64,000 nt of DNA from Ardenticatenaceae bacterium (GCA_020634245.1 JACKCC010000008.1:62001-126000); one strand, 5' to 3'; counted from the stretch's first letter, positions 17,867 to 25,964 are shown. Notes: generated by a model from the letters alone, not told the origin. Numbers and translations: made by a program.

Positions 17867-19577
17867 TTTCCTGCCTCGCCGCCATCACGTCGGCCCGCAG
17901 ACGCACGTTGTCCGGCGGAATGCCCAGCAAAACGACCAATTCTGAAGTCAGATCGGCAAAAACGGGAGCGGCCGTCATCGATCCCCAGGGAGCGCTTTTG
18001 GGCTTATCCAGTTTGACCATGACAATGATTTCCGGATCGTCGGCCGGCAGCCAGCCGATAAATGAACCAATGATGTCATCGGATAGATAGACGCCATTTT
18101 CAGCAATTTGGGCCGTACCGGTTTTACCGGCGATGGTGTAGCCTTCGACCTGGGCTTCCGGTACTTCACGGGCAACGGCCGTTACTGCCATAGCCGTTAC
18201 TTGCTGTGCTGTCTCTTCACTGATGGGGCGGCTCAGCACAGTCGGCGTATGCTCAAATACCTCGCCGCCATTGTCGATTTCCTGTACCAAATACGGCTGC
18301 ATCATTTCACCACCGTTAGCCAAAGCGGAAACGGCCGTGATCATTTGCAAAGGAGTCACCGCCAAACCCTGACCATACGCATTCGTCGCCAAAAACGATT
18401 CCGTCCACAGCGGATCACCCGGCAGCGGCATCAAACCACTTGATTCTGCCATCAAATCAATCCCCGTCGGCCGGCCAAAACCAAACCGCTGGAAATAACT
18501 GTAAAACGTATCCGGTCCCATCCAGGTCGCAATCGTCGCCGCACCCACATTCAACGAACGGGAAAGCAGCGTCGTCATATCCGTCGTACCCGGCGCACTC
18601 CGGTCCCAGTTGTAAGTCAAATGCCCGCCCCACTCTAACACACCGGCATCATAATAAGTCGTCTGCGGTGTCACCGTTCCCGAATCCAACGCCGCCGACA
18701 TCGTAATCAGCTTCATCACCGACCCCGGTTCATACTGGCGCGTAACAAACGGGTTCAGAAAAACCGATTCATCTTTTTCATCGTAAAAAGTATAAGGATC
18801 AAAACAAGGCGAAGCAGCCATCGCCAAAATCGCACCGGTACGCGGATCCATCACAATGATTTCACCACTAACCGCACCATGCTCTTCCATCGCCCGGCGC
18901 AAATGCGTTTCCACCAAATTTTGCACCGAACGGTCAATCGTCAACACCAAATCAGCCCCTTCACGCGCAATCACGCTGTGCTGCGCACTCAATGGTGACC
19001 GATTCAAAGTTGCACTGGCCGCCTGTCCAGCCAGCTCCTGCTGATAATTACCCTCAATACCGCCGCCGCCATCGCCATTAAAATCAACATATCCCAGCGT
19101 ATGGCACAACATCTGGCCCTGCGGATAAAACCGGCGCGGCAACGGGTCTAATTCCACACCTGAATACGGCAGCGTTTCAATCGTCTTGGCCACTTCCGGC
19201 GAGACCCGCCCGGCCAACAAAACATATTCCCGATTTTGCTGCAAAGTCGACAAAATATCGTAACGCGGTTCTTCCAGAATCGACGAAAGTGCCGTTGCCA
19301 ACTCTTCTGGCTCCGTTACATTGTTGGGAGCCGCACTAACCTGGTAATCGACACCATTCGAAGCCAGAATCGCGCCATTCCGATCATAAATTACACCCCG
19401 CTCCGGAACATCAACAACCAATTCCTCTTCGCCGGCCCAACCATCCCAGGGGACAACCTGCAATAGTTGAAAAGCCACCAACCGGCCAGTCACAACCACC
19501 ATCGCCACGACCATAATCGTGATAATAACCCAAAGACGTTTTAGTTGACTGAGAGATAATCCTTGATTACTGCTCAC
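17862..19577 (-). CDS. ftsI: Penicillin-binding protein, class B transpeptidase FtsI
   Basis: This is a division-specific DD-transpeptidase anchored by one N-terminal membrane helix (about residues 14-38). The pedestal domain starts PERGVIYDRNGAILASN. The active-site Ser286 lies in SVMK (286-289), followed by SLN (341-343) and KTGT (485-488), so all three penicillin-binding motifs are intact. The 571-residue protein lacks PASTA domains. Its start overlaps the end of the ftsL-like gene. Partner in septal synthesis would be FtsW from the same cluster. Confidence 0.95.
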   Translation of the reverse strand: MSSNQGLSLSQLKRLWVIITIMVVAMVVVTGRLVAFQLLQVVPWDGWAGEEELVVDVPERGVIYDRNGAILASNGVDYQVSAAPNNVTEPEELATALSSILEEPRYDILSTLQQNREYVLLAGRVSPEVAKTIETLPYSGVELDPLPRRFYPQGQMLCHTLGYVDFNGDGGGGIEGNYQQELAGQAASATLNRSPLSAQHSVIAREGADLVLTIDRSVQNLVETHLRRAMEEHGAVSGEIIVMDPRTGAILAMAASPCFDPYTFYDEKDESVFLNPFVTRQYEPGSVMKLITMSAALDSGTVTPQTTYYDAGVLEWGGHLTYNWDRSAPGTTDMTTLLSRSLNVGAATIATWMGPDTFYSYFQRFGFGRPTGIDLMAESSGLMPLPGDPLWTESFLATNAYGQGLAVTPLQMITAVSALANGGEMMQPYLVQEIDNGGEVFEHTPTVLSRPISEETAQQVTAMAVTAVAREVPEAQVEGYTIAGKTGTAQIAENGVYLSDDIIGSFIGWLPADDPEIIVMVKLDKPKSAPWGSMTAAPVFADLTSELVVLLGIPPDNVRLRADVMAARQEN

Positions 19578-20046
19578 TGGCCTCTCCGTAAATCATGCGG
19601 CTAACACTGCTGCGCAGCGACAACCACAATACATCACCGATGGTTTCTGCTGGCGGCACAGAAACAGTAGGAGTCACTTCTGGTTCAAGAGTATCCGGCG
19701 TCACCGGATAATCGGGCACAACCAGGTATTCAATCTGATCAGCTTGGGCCTGGACAAAACCCAGGCGCAGCGCTTCTTGCTGTAACCGTTCCAAAGATTG
19801 GGCTTCAGCAATCTGCCGTTCTAATGCAGAATTATCCCGTTTAATCAGCTCCAAATCTGCCTGTAAATTCTGCACCCGGAGGCCGACGGTTGCGATACCG
19901 CTTGCCTGGCTCAAATAAATGACGCCCAACAAGGTGCTTAAAAGCAAAATAACGCCCCACCCCAAAGCCGCCTGAGCCTCGGTGAGCCGTTTGAACTGTT
20001 TGACCTGTTCTCGTTTTTGCCTTGAAGATCGCATTGTCGTTTCCAT
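19567..20046 (-). CDS. ftsL: FtsL-like bitopic division protein
   Basis: This 159-residue protein has a basic cytoplasmic head (RSSRQKREQVKQFKRLTEAQ), one membrane helix near residues 30-50, and then a leucine-rich coiled-coil (LRVQNLQADLELIKRDNSALERQIAEAQSLERLQQEALRLG). It ends with a Pro/Thr-rich tail. This arrangement and its place between rsmH and ftsI are typical of FtsL, which recruits and activates FtsW-FtsI. Sequence conservation in the family is weak, so the call rests mainly on architecture and position. Confidence 0.8.
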   Translation of the reverse strand: METTMRSSRQKREQVKQFKRLTEAQAALGWGVILLLSTLLGVIYLSQASGIATVGLRVQNLQADLELIKRDNSALERQIAEAQSLERLQQEALRLGFVQAQADQIEYLVVPDYPVTPDTLEPEVTPTVSVPPAETIGDVLWLSLRSSVSRMIYGEASEQ

Positions 20047-20058
20047 ATGAAAAGACGG

Positions 20059-20988
20059 TTATTCTCCAGTTGTCATTTTTTCGGCAACGCGCAGCCGGGC
20101 GCTGCGGCTGCGCGGATTTTGCTGAATTTCTTCTTCCGAGGCTTTCACGGCCTTGCGGGTGATAAGCCGCAAGGTGGCAGTGCCGCCGCAGGTGCAAACC
20201 GGCTGTTGAGGCGGACAGGTGCAGCCCTGACTCAAATGGCGGAACAACTGCTTCACAAACCGATCTTCTAATGAATGAAAGCTGATGACCGCGACACGCC
20301 CGCCTGGCTTGAGCAGAGCGATGGCGGCCTGAACGCCGGTTTCGACGGCTTCCAGTTCATGGTTTGTGGCTATGCGCAGCGCCTGAAAGATGCGGGTGGC
20401 CGGGTGGATGCGTTCGCGCCCTTTGACCTGCGCCGCCACGAAATCAGCGAGTTGGCGGGTGGTGGTAAAAGGACGGCCGTTGACAATGGCTTGTGCTAAA
20501 CGGCGGCTGCGCTGTTCTTCACCATACTGCCAGAAAATTTTGGCCAGTTCTGTCTCGGATAAATTGTTAATCAGGTCTGCGGCCGTTTCCCCTTGTGTGG
20601 GGTCAAACCGCATATCCAGCGGGCCATCCTTCATAAAGGAAAAACCACGCTCTGCCTGTTCTAGCTGGCGGGATGACAGCCCTAAATCAAACAAGATGCC
20701 ATCCAATTCCGCAAAACCGTTGGCCGGGGCCAGCCGGACCATCTCGGCATAGCTGGCGTTGACGTAGGTCACGCGGTCACCGTATAAAGCCAGTTGTTTC
20801 CGGGCAAAAGCGATCGCTTCTGGGTCCCGGTCAAAGGCTAAAACGCGCCCGGTGGGCGCGGATGCTTGCAAAATACCGGCGGTATGTCCGCCAGCACCTA
20901 ACGTTGCGTCCAGGTAACGGCCGTCTGGCTGAGGCCGTAATAATTGCAGCACTTCGTGGTAGAGGACAGGGATATGGTCATTCGTCAT
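20059..20988 (-). CDS. rsmH: 16S rRNA m4C1402 methyltransferase
   Basis: RsmH methylates N4 of cytidine 1402 in 16S rRNA and is the usual second dcw gene. HIPVLYHEVLQLLRPQPDGRYLDATLGAGGHTAGIL is the family start and SAM site. ILFDLGLSSRQLEQAERGFSFMKDGPLDMRFDP is the second signature, and GRVAVISFHSLEDRFVKQLFR the third. The frame is open upstream to 21039, but those codons lie in an ATGACGCATGAC spacer repeat. I choose the Met at 20988 (MTNDHIPVLYHEV); the Met at 21003 is the alternative. Start codons of both options are supplied by the repeat. Confidence 0.93.
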   Translation of the reverse strand: MTNDHIPVLYHEVLQLLRPQPDGRYLDATLGAGGHTAGILQASAPTGRVLAFDRDPEAIAFARKQLALYGDRVTYVNASYAEMVRLAPANGFAELDGILFDLGLSSRQLEQAERGFSFMKDGPLDMRFDPTQGETAADLINNLSETELAKIFWQYGEEQRSRRLAQAIVNGRPFTTTRQLADFVAAQVKGRERIHPATRIFQALRIATNHELEAVETGVQAAIALLKPGGRVAVISFHSLEDRFVKQLFRHLSQGCTCPPQQPVCTCGGTATLRLITRKAVKASEEEIQQNPRSRSARLRVAEKMTTGE

Positions 20989-21058
20989 TTTGTCATGCGT
21001 CATTTTTATTGGGACTTGACAATTTGATATATCACGCATGACGCCTCACGCATCATGC
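20985..21058. repeat. ATGACGCATGAC spacer repeat at the rsmH start
   Basis: The mraZ-rsmH spacer consists of GGCATGATGCGTGAGGCGTCATG-like words and ATGACGCATGACAAAATGACG units on the minus strand. The units run into the first codons of rsmH. It belongs to the same family as the murB-murC and ridA-regulator spacers. Confidence 0.65.
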
Positions 21059-21059
21059 C

Positions 21060-21485
21060 TTAGATTCCCAAATCCTCCCAGCGATCCGCGTCGTCGGTGG
21101 CCTCAATGGACTGCCGGACAGACTGCCAGGCTTCTACGCTCCAAATTTCCAGGTAATCAAACATGCCGGCAATGACAACTTCGCCATCAATTCCGGCAAA
21201 GTCGCGCAAATACTGGGGCAGTAAAATGCGTCCCTGCCGATCCGGAACCAGGTCAGCAGCGCCGGAAAAGACACGCCGACGAAAAGCACGCATATCTTCA
21301 TCAGATAACGGCCGTTCCGCAATACGTTGGGCCAAATCCTGCCAGCCATCCAGTGGGTATAACATCAAATTCTGGTCGAAGCCACGCGTCACCACCAACC
21401 CAGGGGCCAACAATCCACGATACTTTGCGGGAATGGTGATCCGCCCTTTATCATCAATTGTGTGTGTAAATTCGCCCAGAAACAT
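21060..21485 (-). CDS. mraZ: MraZ, nucleoid-associated regulator of the dcw cluster
   Basis: The protein begins MFLGEFTHTIDDKGRITIPAKYR, the AbrB-like DNA-binding half. A second half follows with GRILLPQYLRDFAGIDGEVVIAGMFDYLEIWSVEAW, giving the tandem SpoVT/AbrB pair typical of MraZ. The length from this start is 141 residues, which is normal; an in-frame TTG at 21512 would add nine residues without family support. MraZ forms rings and binds repeats in its own promoter; matching repeats lie just upstream. Confidence 0.94.
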   Translation of the reverse strand: MFLGEFTHTIDDKGRITIPAKYRGLLAPGLVVTRGFDQNLMLYPLDGWQDLAQRIAERPLSDEDMRAFRRRVFSGAADLVPDRQGRILLPQYLRDFAGIDGEVVIAGMFDYLEIWSVEAWQSVRQSIEATDDADRWEDLGI

Positions 21486-21526
21486 AATTGTTTGCTCTTT
21501 CTTGTCAGTCAAAATTATTTACAAAA

Positions 21527-21635
21527 ATTATAGAACATGTGTTCCAATTAATCCATTTCGCCCTGTTTTCACTGACATTTTGTGCAAAATCGCCCCACTT
21601 TATACCACTTTGAACCACAATTAGCCATCAGTATA
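21527..21635 (-). promoter_or_regulatory. mraZ promoter region with AAAGTGG repeats (MraZ boxes)
   Basis: On the minus strand AAAGTGG occurs at 21605-21611 and again at 21595-21601, exactly 10 bases apart. A degenerate ATTGTGG copy (21615-21621) continues the 10-base period. The AAAGTG-type direct repeat is the described MraZ box of Mollicutes. A TATAAT (21527-21532) lies downstream as a possible -10, with no good -35; TATACT at 21630-21635 is a second candidate. Confidence 0.6.
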
Positions 21636-21699
21636 CACCAAACCCCCATTTATGTGAAGATGCAATTTGAACTTTTAAGGTAACCCATTGAATTGATAA

Positions 21700-21732
21700 T
21701 AAAAACGCCCATCCATTTACTGGATGAGCGTT
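21700..21732 (-). terminator. Terminator after the nitroreductase gene
   Basis: The 12-base arms 21704-21715 and 21721-21732 (AACGCCCATCCA and its near complement) enclose a 5-base loop. On the minus strand the stem is followed by TTTTTATT. A nearly identical terminator follows trxA at 22633-22669. Confidence 0.8.
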
Positions 21733-21774
21733 GTACAACGGCAAAATTTGGCGAAAAACAAGCGTGATTGCGGC

Positions 21775-22551
21775 TTAATTGTTCATGAACCCCTGTGATT
21801 TGAGGTAATTGAGGACAGTCCGGGAAAATTCTTGATGTGATTGGCGGGTGTATTTAACGGCCGTATACACCTGCGCCAGATTCTCCACCCCCGACTCCTC
21901 AATCAACTGGCGCAAATGCGGAAAACTCATATACCGCGCCCAGCCGGCCACTTCCCGATCATGGTAAATCTGCCGGATTTCATCATCCGAGTAGTCGTGA
22001 TAAGTTTCATCGTGTACCAAACCGGACAGAGGCAGCCGGTCGCGGGGAGCCGGGTCTTCATCGGGATAGCCCAGTGAAAAACCCACAACAGGCACTACAT
22101 TAGGCGGCAGTTGCAGGATTTCGCCAATTTGGTCGCAGTTGGCCAGCGTGCTGCCCATGTAGCAAATACCCAGTCCGCGCGATTCGGCGGCCAGAGCTAC
22201 ATTTTGCGAAACCAGAATGGCATCGATGGCGGCAATCATAAAACTCATGAAATTGTCGAAGTTGTCGGGCGCATTGCTCAGGCGCAGCCATTGGCGCATA
22301 CGATGAAAATCGGCACAAAAGGTCAGCAGAACCGGCGCGTCCAGCACCATATCCTGCTCCATGTGTGGTTCATACAATCGTTCTCGCAGCGCCCGGTCAC
22401 GGGTCACAATAATCGAATAAGTTTGCATATTGCCCGACGACGATGCGCGAATACCGGCGGCTAAAATTTCCTGAAGCAGCGCTTCGGGAACCGGGTCAGG
22501 TTTATAAGTCCGGATCGAACGATGGTCATGGATTACTTTAATAACACTCAT
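21775..22551 (-). CDS. Nitroreductase-family FMN oxidoreductase
   Basis: This 258-residue protein begins VIHDHRSIRTYKPDPVPEALLQEIL, where the R-S-I-R-x-[YF] motif binds FMN phosphate. SSSGNMQTYSIIVTRD is the second flavin motif. NVALAAESRGLGICYMG and the late GYPDEDPAPRDRLPL are typical of the NfsA/Frp-like branch of NAD(P)H nitroreductases. The physiological substrate cannot be read from the sequence. It is a single-gene unit between trxA and the dcw cluster, with its own terminator. Confidence 0.88.
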   Translation of the reverse strand: MSVIKVIHDHRSIRTYKPDPVPEALLQEILAAGIRASSSGNMQTYSIIVTRDRALRERLYEPHMEQDMVLDAPVLLTFCADFHRMRQWLRLSNAPDNFDNFMSFMIAAIDAILVSQNVALAAESRGLGICYMGSTLANCDQIGEILQLPPNVVPVVGFSLGYPDEDPAPRDRLPLSGLVHDETYHDYSDDEIRQIYHDREVAGWARYMSFPHLRQLIEESGVENLAQVYTAVKYTRQSHQEFSRTVLNYLKSQGFMNN

Positions 22552-22573
22552 GAGGCGGCTTCTTCCATAAGAA

Positions 22574-22626
22574 TAAACTTGACAAGACTACCTGACTACA
22601 GGACTACTTGACTACAAGACCACTCG
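22574..22626. repeat. GACTAC spacer repeat upstream of the nitroreductase gene
   Basis: The run GACAAGACTACCTGACTAC continues with GGACTACTTGACTACAAGAC and CACTCGACTACAC. It is about seven copies of an 8-base unit centred on GACTAC. It fills most of the spacer between the trxA terminator and the nitroreductase start. Confidence 0.8.
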
Positions 22627-22632
22627 ACTACA

Positions 22633-22669
22633 CTAAAAAAAACGCCCACCCTGGTTGTGGGTGAGCGTT
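22633..22669 (-). terminator. Terminator after trxA
   Basis: The arms 22641-22651 and 22659-22669 (AACGCCCACCC and GGGTGAGCGTT) pair around a 7-base loop. On the minus strand the stem is followed by eight T residues. Confidence 0.88.
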
Positions 22670-22692
22670 AAAAAATCAGATTAATGAGCCAT

Positions 22693-23031
22693 TTAGGCAG
22701 CGGCTGTTTGCAGATGGGGCAAAATCTGGGCCAAAATGCGATCCTTAGGCATCGCACCAACGATGCGCTCAACAACCTGCCCGTCCTTGAAGAGCATCAA
22801 AGTCGGGATACCAACAATGCCATAACGTCCGGGGATAGCCGGATTTTCATCCACGTCTACTTTAGCGACTTTGAGTGAATCGCCATATTCGGCGGCAATT
22901 TCTTTCACGGATGGGGCAATCATGCGGCATGGGCCACACCAATCAGCCCAAAAATCAACCAGGGCCGGTTTATCAGATTCTATAATTTCAGTTTGAAATG
23001 TTTCATCGGTAACTGCTAAGGGAGTTGCCAT
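22693..23031 (-). CDS. trxA: Thioredoxin
   Basis: Thioredoxin is a small cytoplasmic dithiol reductant. The 112-residue protein has the active site FWADWCGPCRMIAP (Cys32 and Cys35), the cis-proline loop GIVGIPTLMLFKDG, and no signal peptide, all standard. AAGGAG lies 8 bases before the ATG. It is monocistronic, with a strong terminator, and is divergent from the ssnA-type gene. It could serve as a reductant for other enzymes; direct pairing with the nitroreductase gene is not implied. Confidence 0.95.
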   Translation of the reverse strand: MATPLAVTDETFQTEIIESDKPALVDFWADWCGPCRMIAPSVKEIAAEYGDSLKVAKVDVDENPAIPGRYGIVGIPTLMLFKDGQVVERIVGAMPKDRILAQILPHLQTAAA

Positions 23032-23344
23032 TTTATTTGCTCCTTAAAATTAAATAATTACTTGCTACAGTTTAGGTAAACCACAAAAAAGATTTTTGAT
23101 GAACAATCTATCATTTCTTTGTGGTTTACTGAGGGGAAATGGGGAAATCTTGTTTTTTGTTCTATGAACTTTCCCGTTTTCACCTAGTAGACGCAGTTAG
23201 TTGTGATATTCTTACTACAGTTTAGCGAAAGGCTTTGACCTGTCAAGAAATGTATTATAGTTGAAGATCATCACATATGTTATTAGAAATCCGTAAAAAA
23301 CTGAACCCGCATTGCTTGCATATGAAGGAGAGCTAAAATTAATT
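23032..23344. promoter_or_regulatory. Divergent spacer with 12-base inverted repeat
   Basis: This AT-rich spacer separates trxA and the ssnA-type gene. GTAAACCACAAA (23076-23087) is perfectly inverted at 23118-23129 with a 30-base gap. CTACAGTTTAG occurs twice, at 23065-23075 and 23215-23225. The inverted repeat lies in the likely leader or promoter of trxA and could be an operator or an RNA hairpin. No open frame of interest was seen here. Confidence 0.5.
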
Positions 23345-24703
23345 ATGATGTCTGAATTATTGATTACCAACGGCCGTTTAGTCACCTGGGGAGAACCCAA
23401 TGAGATTATTGATGGGGGCGGGCTGCTGTTAAGGAACGGCCGTATCGCCGACATGGGCGCTTCTGCCGACCTGGCCGCCAAATATCCCGCAGCCAAGCAA
23501 ATGGACGCCCGTGGACAGCTCGTCATGCCCGGTAATATCTGTGCCCACACCCATTTTTACGGTGCATTCGCCCGCGGCATGGGCATTCCCGGCCCGCCGA
23601 TGAAAGATTTCCCCGATATTTTAGAGCGCTTGTGGTGGCGGCTGGATCGGGCCTTGCTCGATATCGACGTCGAGTACAGCGCCCTGGTCAGCCTGGTGGA
23701 CGCCATCAAACATGGCACGACGACCCTCATCGACCACCACGCCAGCCCGATTGCCATCAACAACTCGCTGGATCAGGTGGCCGATGCAGTGCAGATGGCT
23801 GGCGTGCGCACTGCTTTGTGCTATGAAGTTACCGACCGCAACGGGCAGGAAGGGGCACAAGCTGGCATCGACGAAAACGTCCGCTTTTTACATTCGCTCA
23901 AGGAGCGGGATAGCAGTTTGCTGGCGGGAACATTTGGCCTGCACGCCTCCCTGTCGCTGAGTGATGAGACGCTGGCTGATTGTGTAACGGCCGTGCAATC
24001 CCTCAACAGCGGTTTCCACATCCACGTCGCCGAACATGAAGTTGACGAATACGATTCGCTCTACAAATACGGCAAACGGACCATCAACCGGCTGGTCGAT
24101 GCCGGTATTTTGGGGCCAAAGAGCATCGTCGCCCACGCCGTCCACATTGATCCGGCCGAGATGGGCCTCATCAAAGAAACCGGAACCTGGATTACCCATC
24201 AGCCACGCAGCAACATGAACAACGCTGTGGGCGCAGCCGACATCGAAGGCATGATGCGGCTGGGCATTCCGGTGTGCCTGGGCAACGATGGCATGGGCAA
24301 CAACATGTGGGCTGAATGGAAAGCGGCCTACTTCATGCACAAACAGGTCCACCGCGATCCGCGCCGGGCCAACGGAGCCGACGTAGCCAAAATGGCCATC
24401 GCCAACAACGCCAAACTGGCCGGCATGTTCTGGCCGGAACTGCCCATGGGCAAGCTGGAAATCGGTGCGGCCGCCGACGTGATTTTCGTCGATTATCACG
24501 CCACGACGCCCATGTCAGCCGGTAATCTGCCCTGGCATATCATCTTCGGTTTTGAAGCCAGCATGGTGACGACGACAATTGTGGCCGGTAAGGTGTTGAT
24601 GCAGGACCGTCAACTGCTAACGCTGGATGAAGCGGCTATCACCGCGCGCAGCCGGGAATTAGCCGCCGTGGTCTGGAAGCGGTTTGAGAAATTGAGTATA
24701 TGA
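23345..24703 (+). CDS. ssnA: SsnA-type aminohydrolase (amidohydrolase superfamily)
   Basis: This is a TIM-barrel metallohydrolase. Metal ligands are visible in GNICAHTHFYGAFARG (His-x-His), HIHVAEHEVDEYDSL, VAHAVHI and GNDGMGNNMWAEW. The string LERLWWRLDRALLDIDVEYSALVSLVDAIKHGTTTLIDHHASP matches SsnA proteins, which are often encoded near selenium-dependent or purine-handling hydroxylases. The true substrate is unknown. The start is taken at ATG 23345 (ATG 23348 is adjacent), with AAGGAG at 23325-23330. The following gene overlaps its stop as ATGA. Confidence 0.85.
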   Translation: MMSELLITNGRLVTWGEPNEIIDGGGLLLRNGRIADMGASADLAAKYPAAKQMDARGQLVMPGNICAHTHFYGAFARGMGIPGPPMKDFPDILERLWWRLDRALLDIDVEYSALVSLVDAIKHGTTTLIDHHASPIAINNSLDQVADAVQMAGVRTALCYEVTDRNGQEGAQAGIDENVRFLHSLKERDSSLLAGTFGLHASLSLSDETLADCVTAVQSLNSGFHIHVAEHEVDEYDSLYKYGKRTINRLVDAGILGPKSIVAHAVHIDPAEMGLIKETGTWITHQPRSNMNNAVGAADIEGMMRLGIPVCLGNDGMGNNMWAEWKAAYFMHKQVHRDPRRANGADVAKMAIANNAKLAGMFWPELPMGKLEIGAAADVIFVDYHATTPMSAGNLPWHIIFGFEASMVTTTIVAGKVLMQDRQLLTLDEAAITARSRELAAVVWKRFEKLSI

Positions 24704-25008
24704 TTCTTGAAGTCGCCATCCTGGATGTGAAACCGGGGCAGCAAGGTGAATTTGAAGCGGCGTTTGCCCAGGCGCAGGCCATTATTTCCAGCATGGATGG
24801 GTATATTTCTTATGAGTTGCAGAAGTGTTTGGAGGTGAACGGCCGTTACCTCCTTTTGGTACGCTGGCAAACGTTGGAAGATCACACAGAAGGGTTCCGC
24901 AGCTCGCCAGAATACCAGGAATGGAAGGCGCTACTGCATCATTTTTACGATCCTTTCCCCATAGTAGAACATTACCGACCTGTCCTTTCAAGTAAGGAAA
25001 AATCGTGA
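24700..25008 (+). CDS. ABM-domain protein (antibiotic biosynthesis monooxygenase fold)
   Basis: This 102-residue protein consists of one ABM ferredoxin-like domain: ILEVAILDVKPGQQGEFEAAFAQAQAIISSMDGYISYEL, then RYLLLVRWQTLEDHTEGFRSSPEYQEWKALLHHFYDP. The late His in LLHHFYDP is typical of the family. Members act as cofactor-free oxygenases, heme-degrading enzymes or binding proteins. The ATG overlaps the stop of the aminohydrolase gene, so translation is coupled. Its stop in turn overlaps the endonuclease gene start. Confidence 0.82.
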   Translation: MILEVAILDVKPGQQGEFEAAFAQAQAIISSMDGYISYELQKCLEVNGRYLLLVRWQTLEDHTEGFRSSPEYQEWKALLHHFYDPFPIVEHYRPVLSSKEKS

Positions 25009-25964
25009 TACAAGACAGCAAACAAGTATTTGCCAGCCAAATGAAAGCTTTTGTGGAATCGCTTGATTCAGTAATTTCCACTAATGATGGCCAATGGACT
25101 GTGAAAGGCTTCATCGACGTTCACAAAAACATATACACCATTTCTTCCGACACGAAAATTGTGTCCAAGGTTCTAGAAATTCACCTGATGCCTCAAATTC
25201 TTGGGTTTGCTCAACGAAATGGTTATGCCGTCGTACTTCCCACACACCAAAACTATTACCCCGATTTATCATTCGTGAATTTAGCAGACGCGCGCATCAA
25301 ATTTGCTGTTGATTTAAAGACAACGTATCGGCTGCCTGATTATCCTGATTTTTGCAATGGGTTTACACTTGGTTCCCATGGCGAATACTTTGTTAATCGA
25401 GGCAGCACCAAAAACATCCAATTCTCTTACAAAGATTACTTAGAGCCTATCCTAAAATTAACCGCGGAGAACGCAGAGCGCGCGAAGATAAAGCAATTAT
25501 TTCTCCGAGTTCTCCGCGACCTCTGCGGTTTTTCGGATAGATTCTTAGGTCATTTCTGCTTGGGAATCATTTACTCCCGTCTTTCTAACTCTGATGATGA
25601 GACAAAGACTTATCCGATTGGGGAACTTCAATCCATCAGTTCCGTCATCAGTAATTTCCAGTTTTTTGTGGCAGAGAAATGGCAAATTGCTGGCGACAAG
25701 AGCGGCAGCGGTAACACCGCCAATATCGGCAGCATTACCAAGATTGGAGACATTCTAAACAGTAATGGTATGTTCAGCCGGTTGGGAGAAGCTTGGTTTG
25801 ATGATTATTGGATGAATTACGGCCGTATCTCTATCAAAACAACTAGCGGTGCTGCAAAAAAAATTACCAGCCTGACCGATTTTGTTGTCTATCGTGGCGG
25901 TGACGCCAGCTTAATTGTTCCCAAAGCTCCCAGACGTAAAGCAAAACGGGGCAAAGTCACATGA
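25005..25964 (+). CDS. EcoRV-like type II restriction endonuclease with in-frame repeat insertion
   Basis: The protein aligns by recall with EcoRV along its length. NYYPDLSF (Pro86, Asp87) and FAVDLKTTY (Asp103, Lys105) give the PD-D-x-K site with the same 16-residue spacing as EcoRV Asp74 to Asp90. Glu59 matches EcoRV Glu45. The recognition loop reads SGSGNTANIGSI against SGSGNTTNIGSI in EcoRV, so cleavage at GATATC is predicted. The 319 residues exceed the 245 of EcoRV. About 35 extra residues (about 147-181) come from a 105-base palindromic element, inserted in the helix that follows the TKNI motif; see the repeat entry. The start overlaps the ABM stop and the end overlaps the methylase start. 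Whether the enzyme is still active is unknown. Confidence 0.9.
   Translation: MIQDSKQVFASQMKAFVESLDSVISTNDGQWTVKGFIDVHKNIYTISSDTKIVSKVLEIHLMPQILGFAQRNGYAVVLPTHQNYYPDLSFVNLADARIKFAVDLKTTYRLPDYPDFCNGFTLGSHGEYFVNRGSTKNIQFSYKDYLEPILKLTAENAERAKIKQLFLRVLRDLCGFSDRFLGHFCLGIIYSRLSNSDDETKTYPIGELQSISSVISNFQFFVAEKWQIAGDKSGSGNTANIGSITKIGDILNSNGMFSRLGEAWFDDYWMNYGRISIKTTSGAAKKITSLTDFVVYRGGDASLIVPKAPRRKAKRGKVT
25444..25548. repeat. 105-base palindromic element inserted in the endonuclease gene
   Basis: CTTAG occurs at 25439-25443 and again at 25544-25548, exactly 105 bases apart, like a target duplication. The enclosed DNA has inverted ends (CTATCC at 25447-25452 and GGATAG at 25535-25540). Its body holds ACCGCGGAGAACGCAGAG and CTCCGCGACCTCTGCGGT, which resembles a widespread intergenic palindrome type. 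Removing it leaves KDYLGHFCLGIIYSR, which aligns without gaps to EcoRV. The insert encodes 35 residues without a stop. Confidence 0.82.

Noticed and set aside
22574..22626. GACTAC repeats as a CRISPR-like array.
   Set aside because: Units are about 8 bases with no spacers; this is a simple degenerate tandem repeat.
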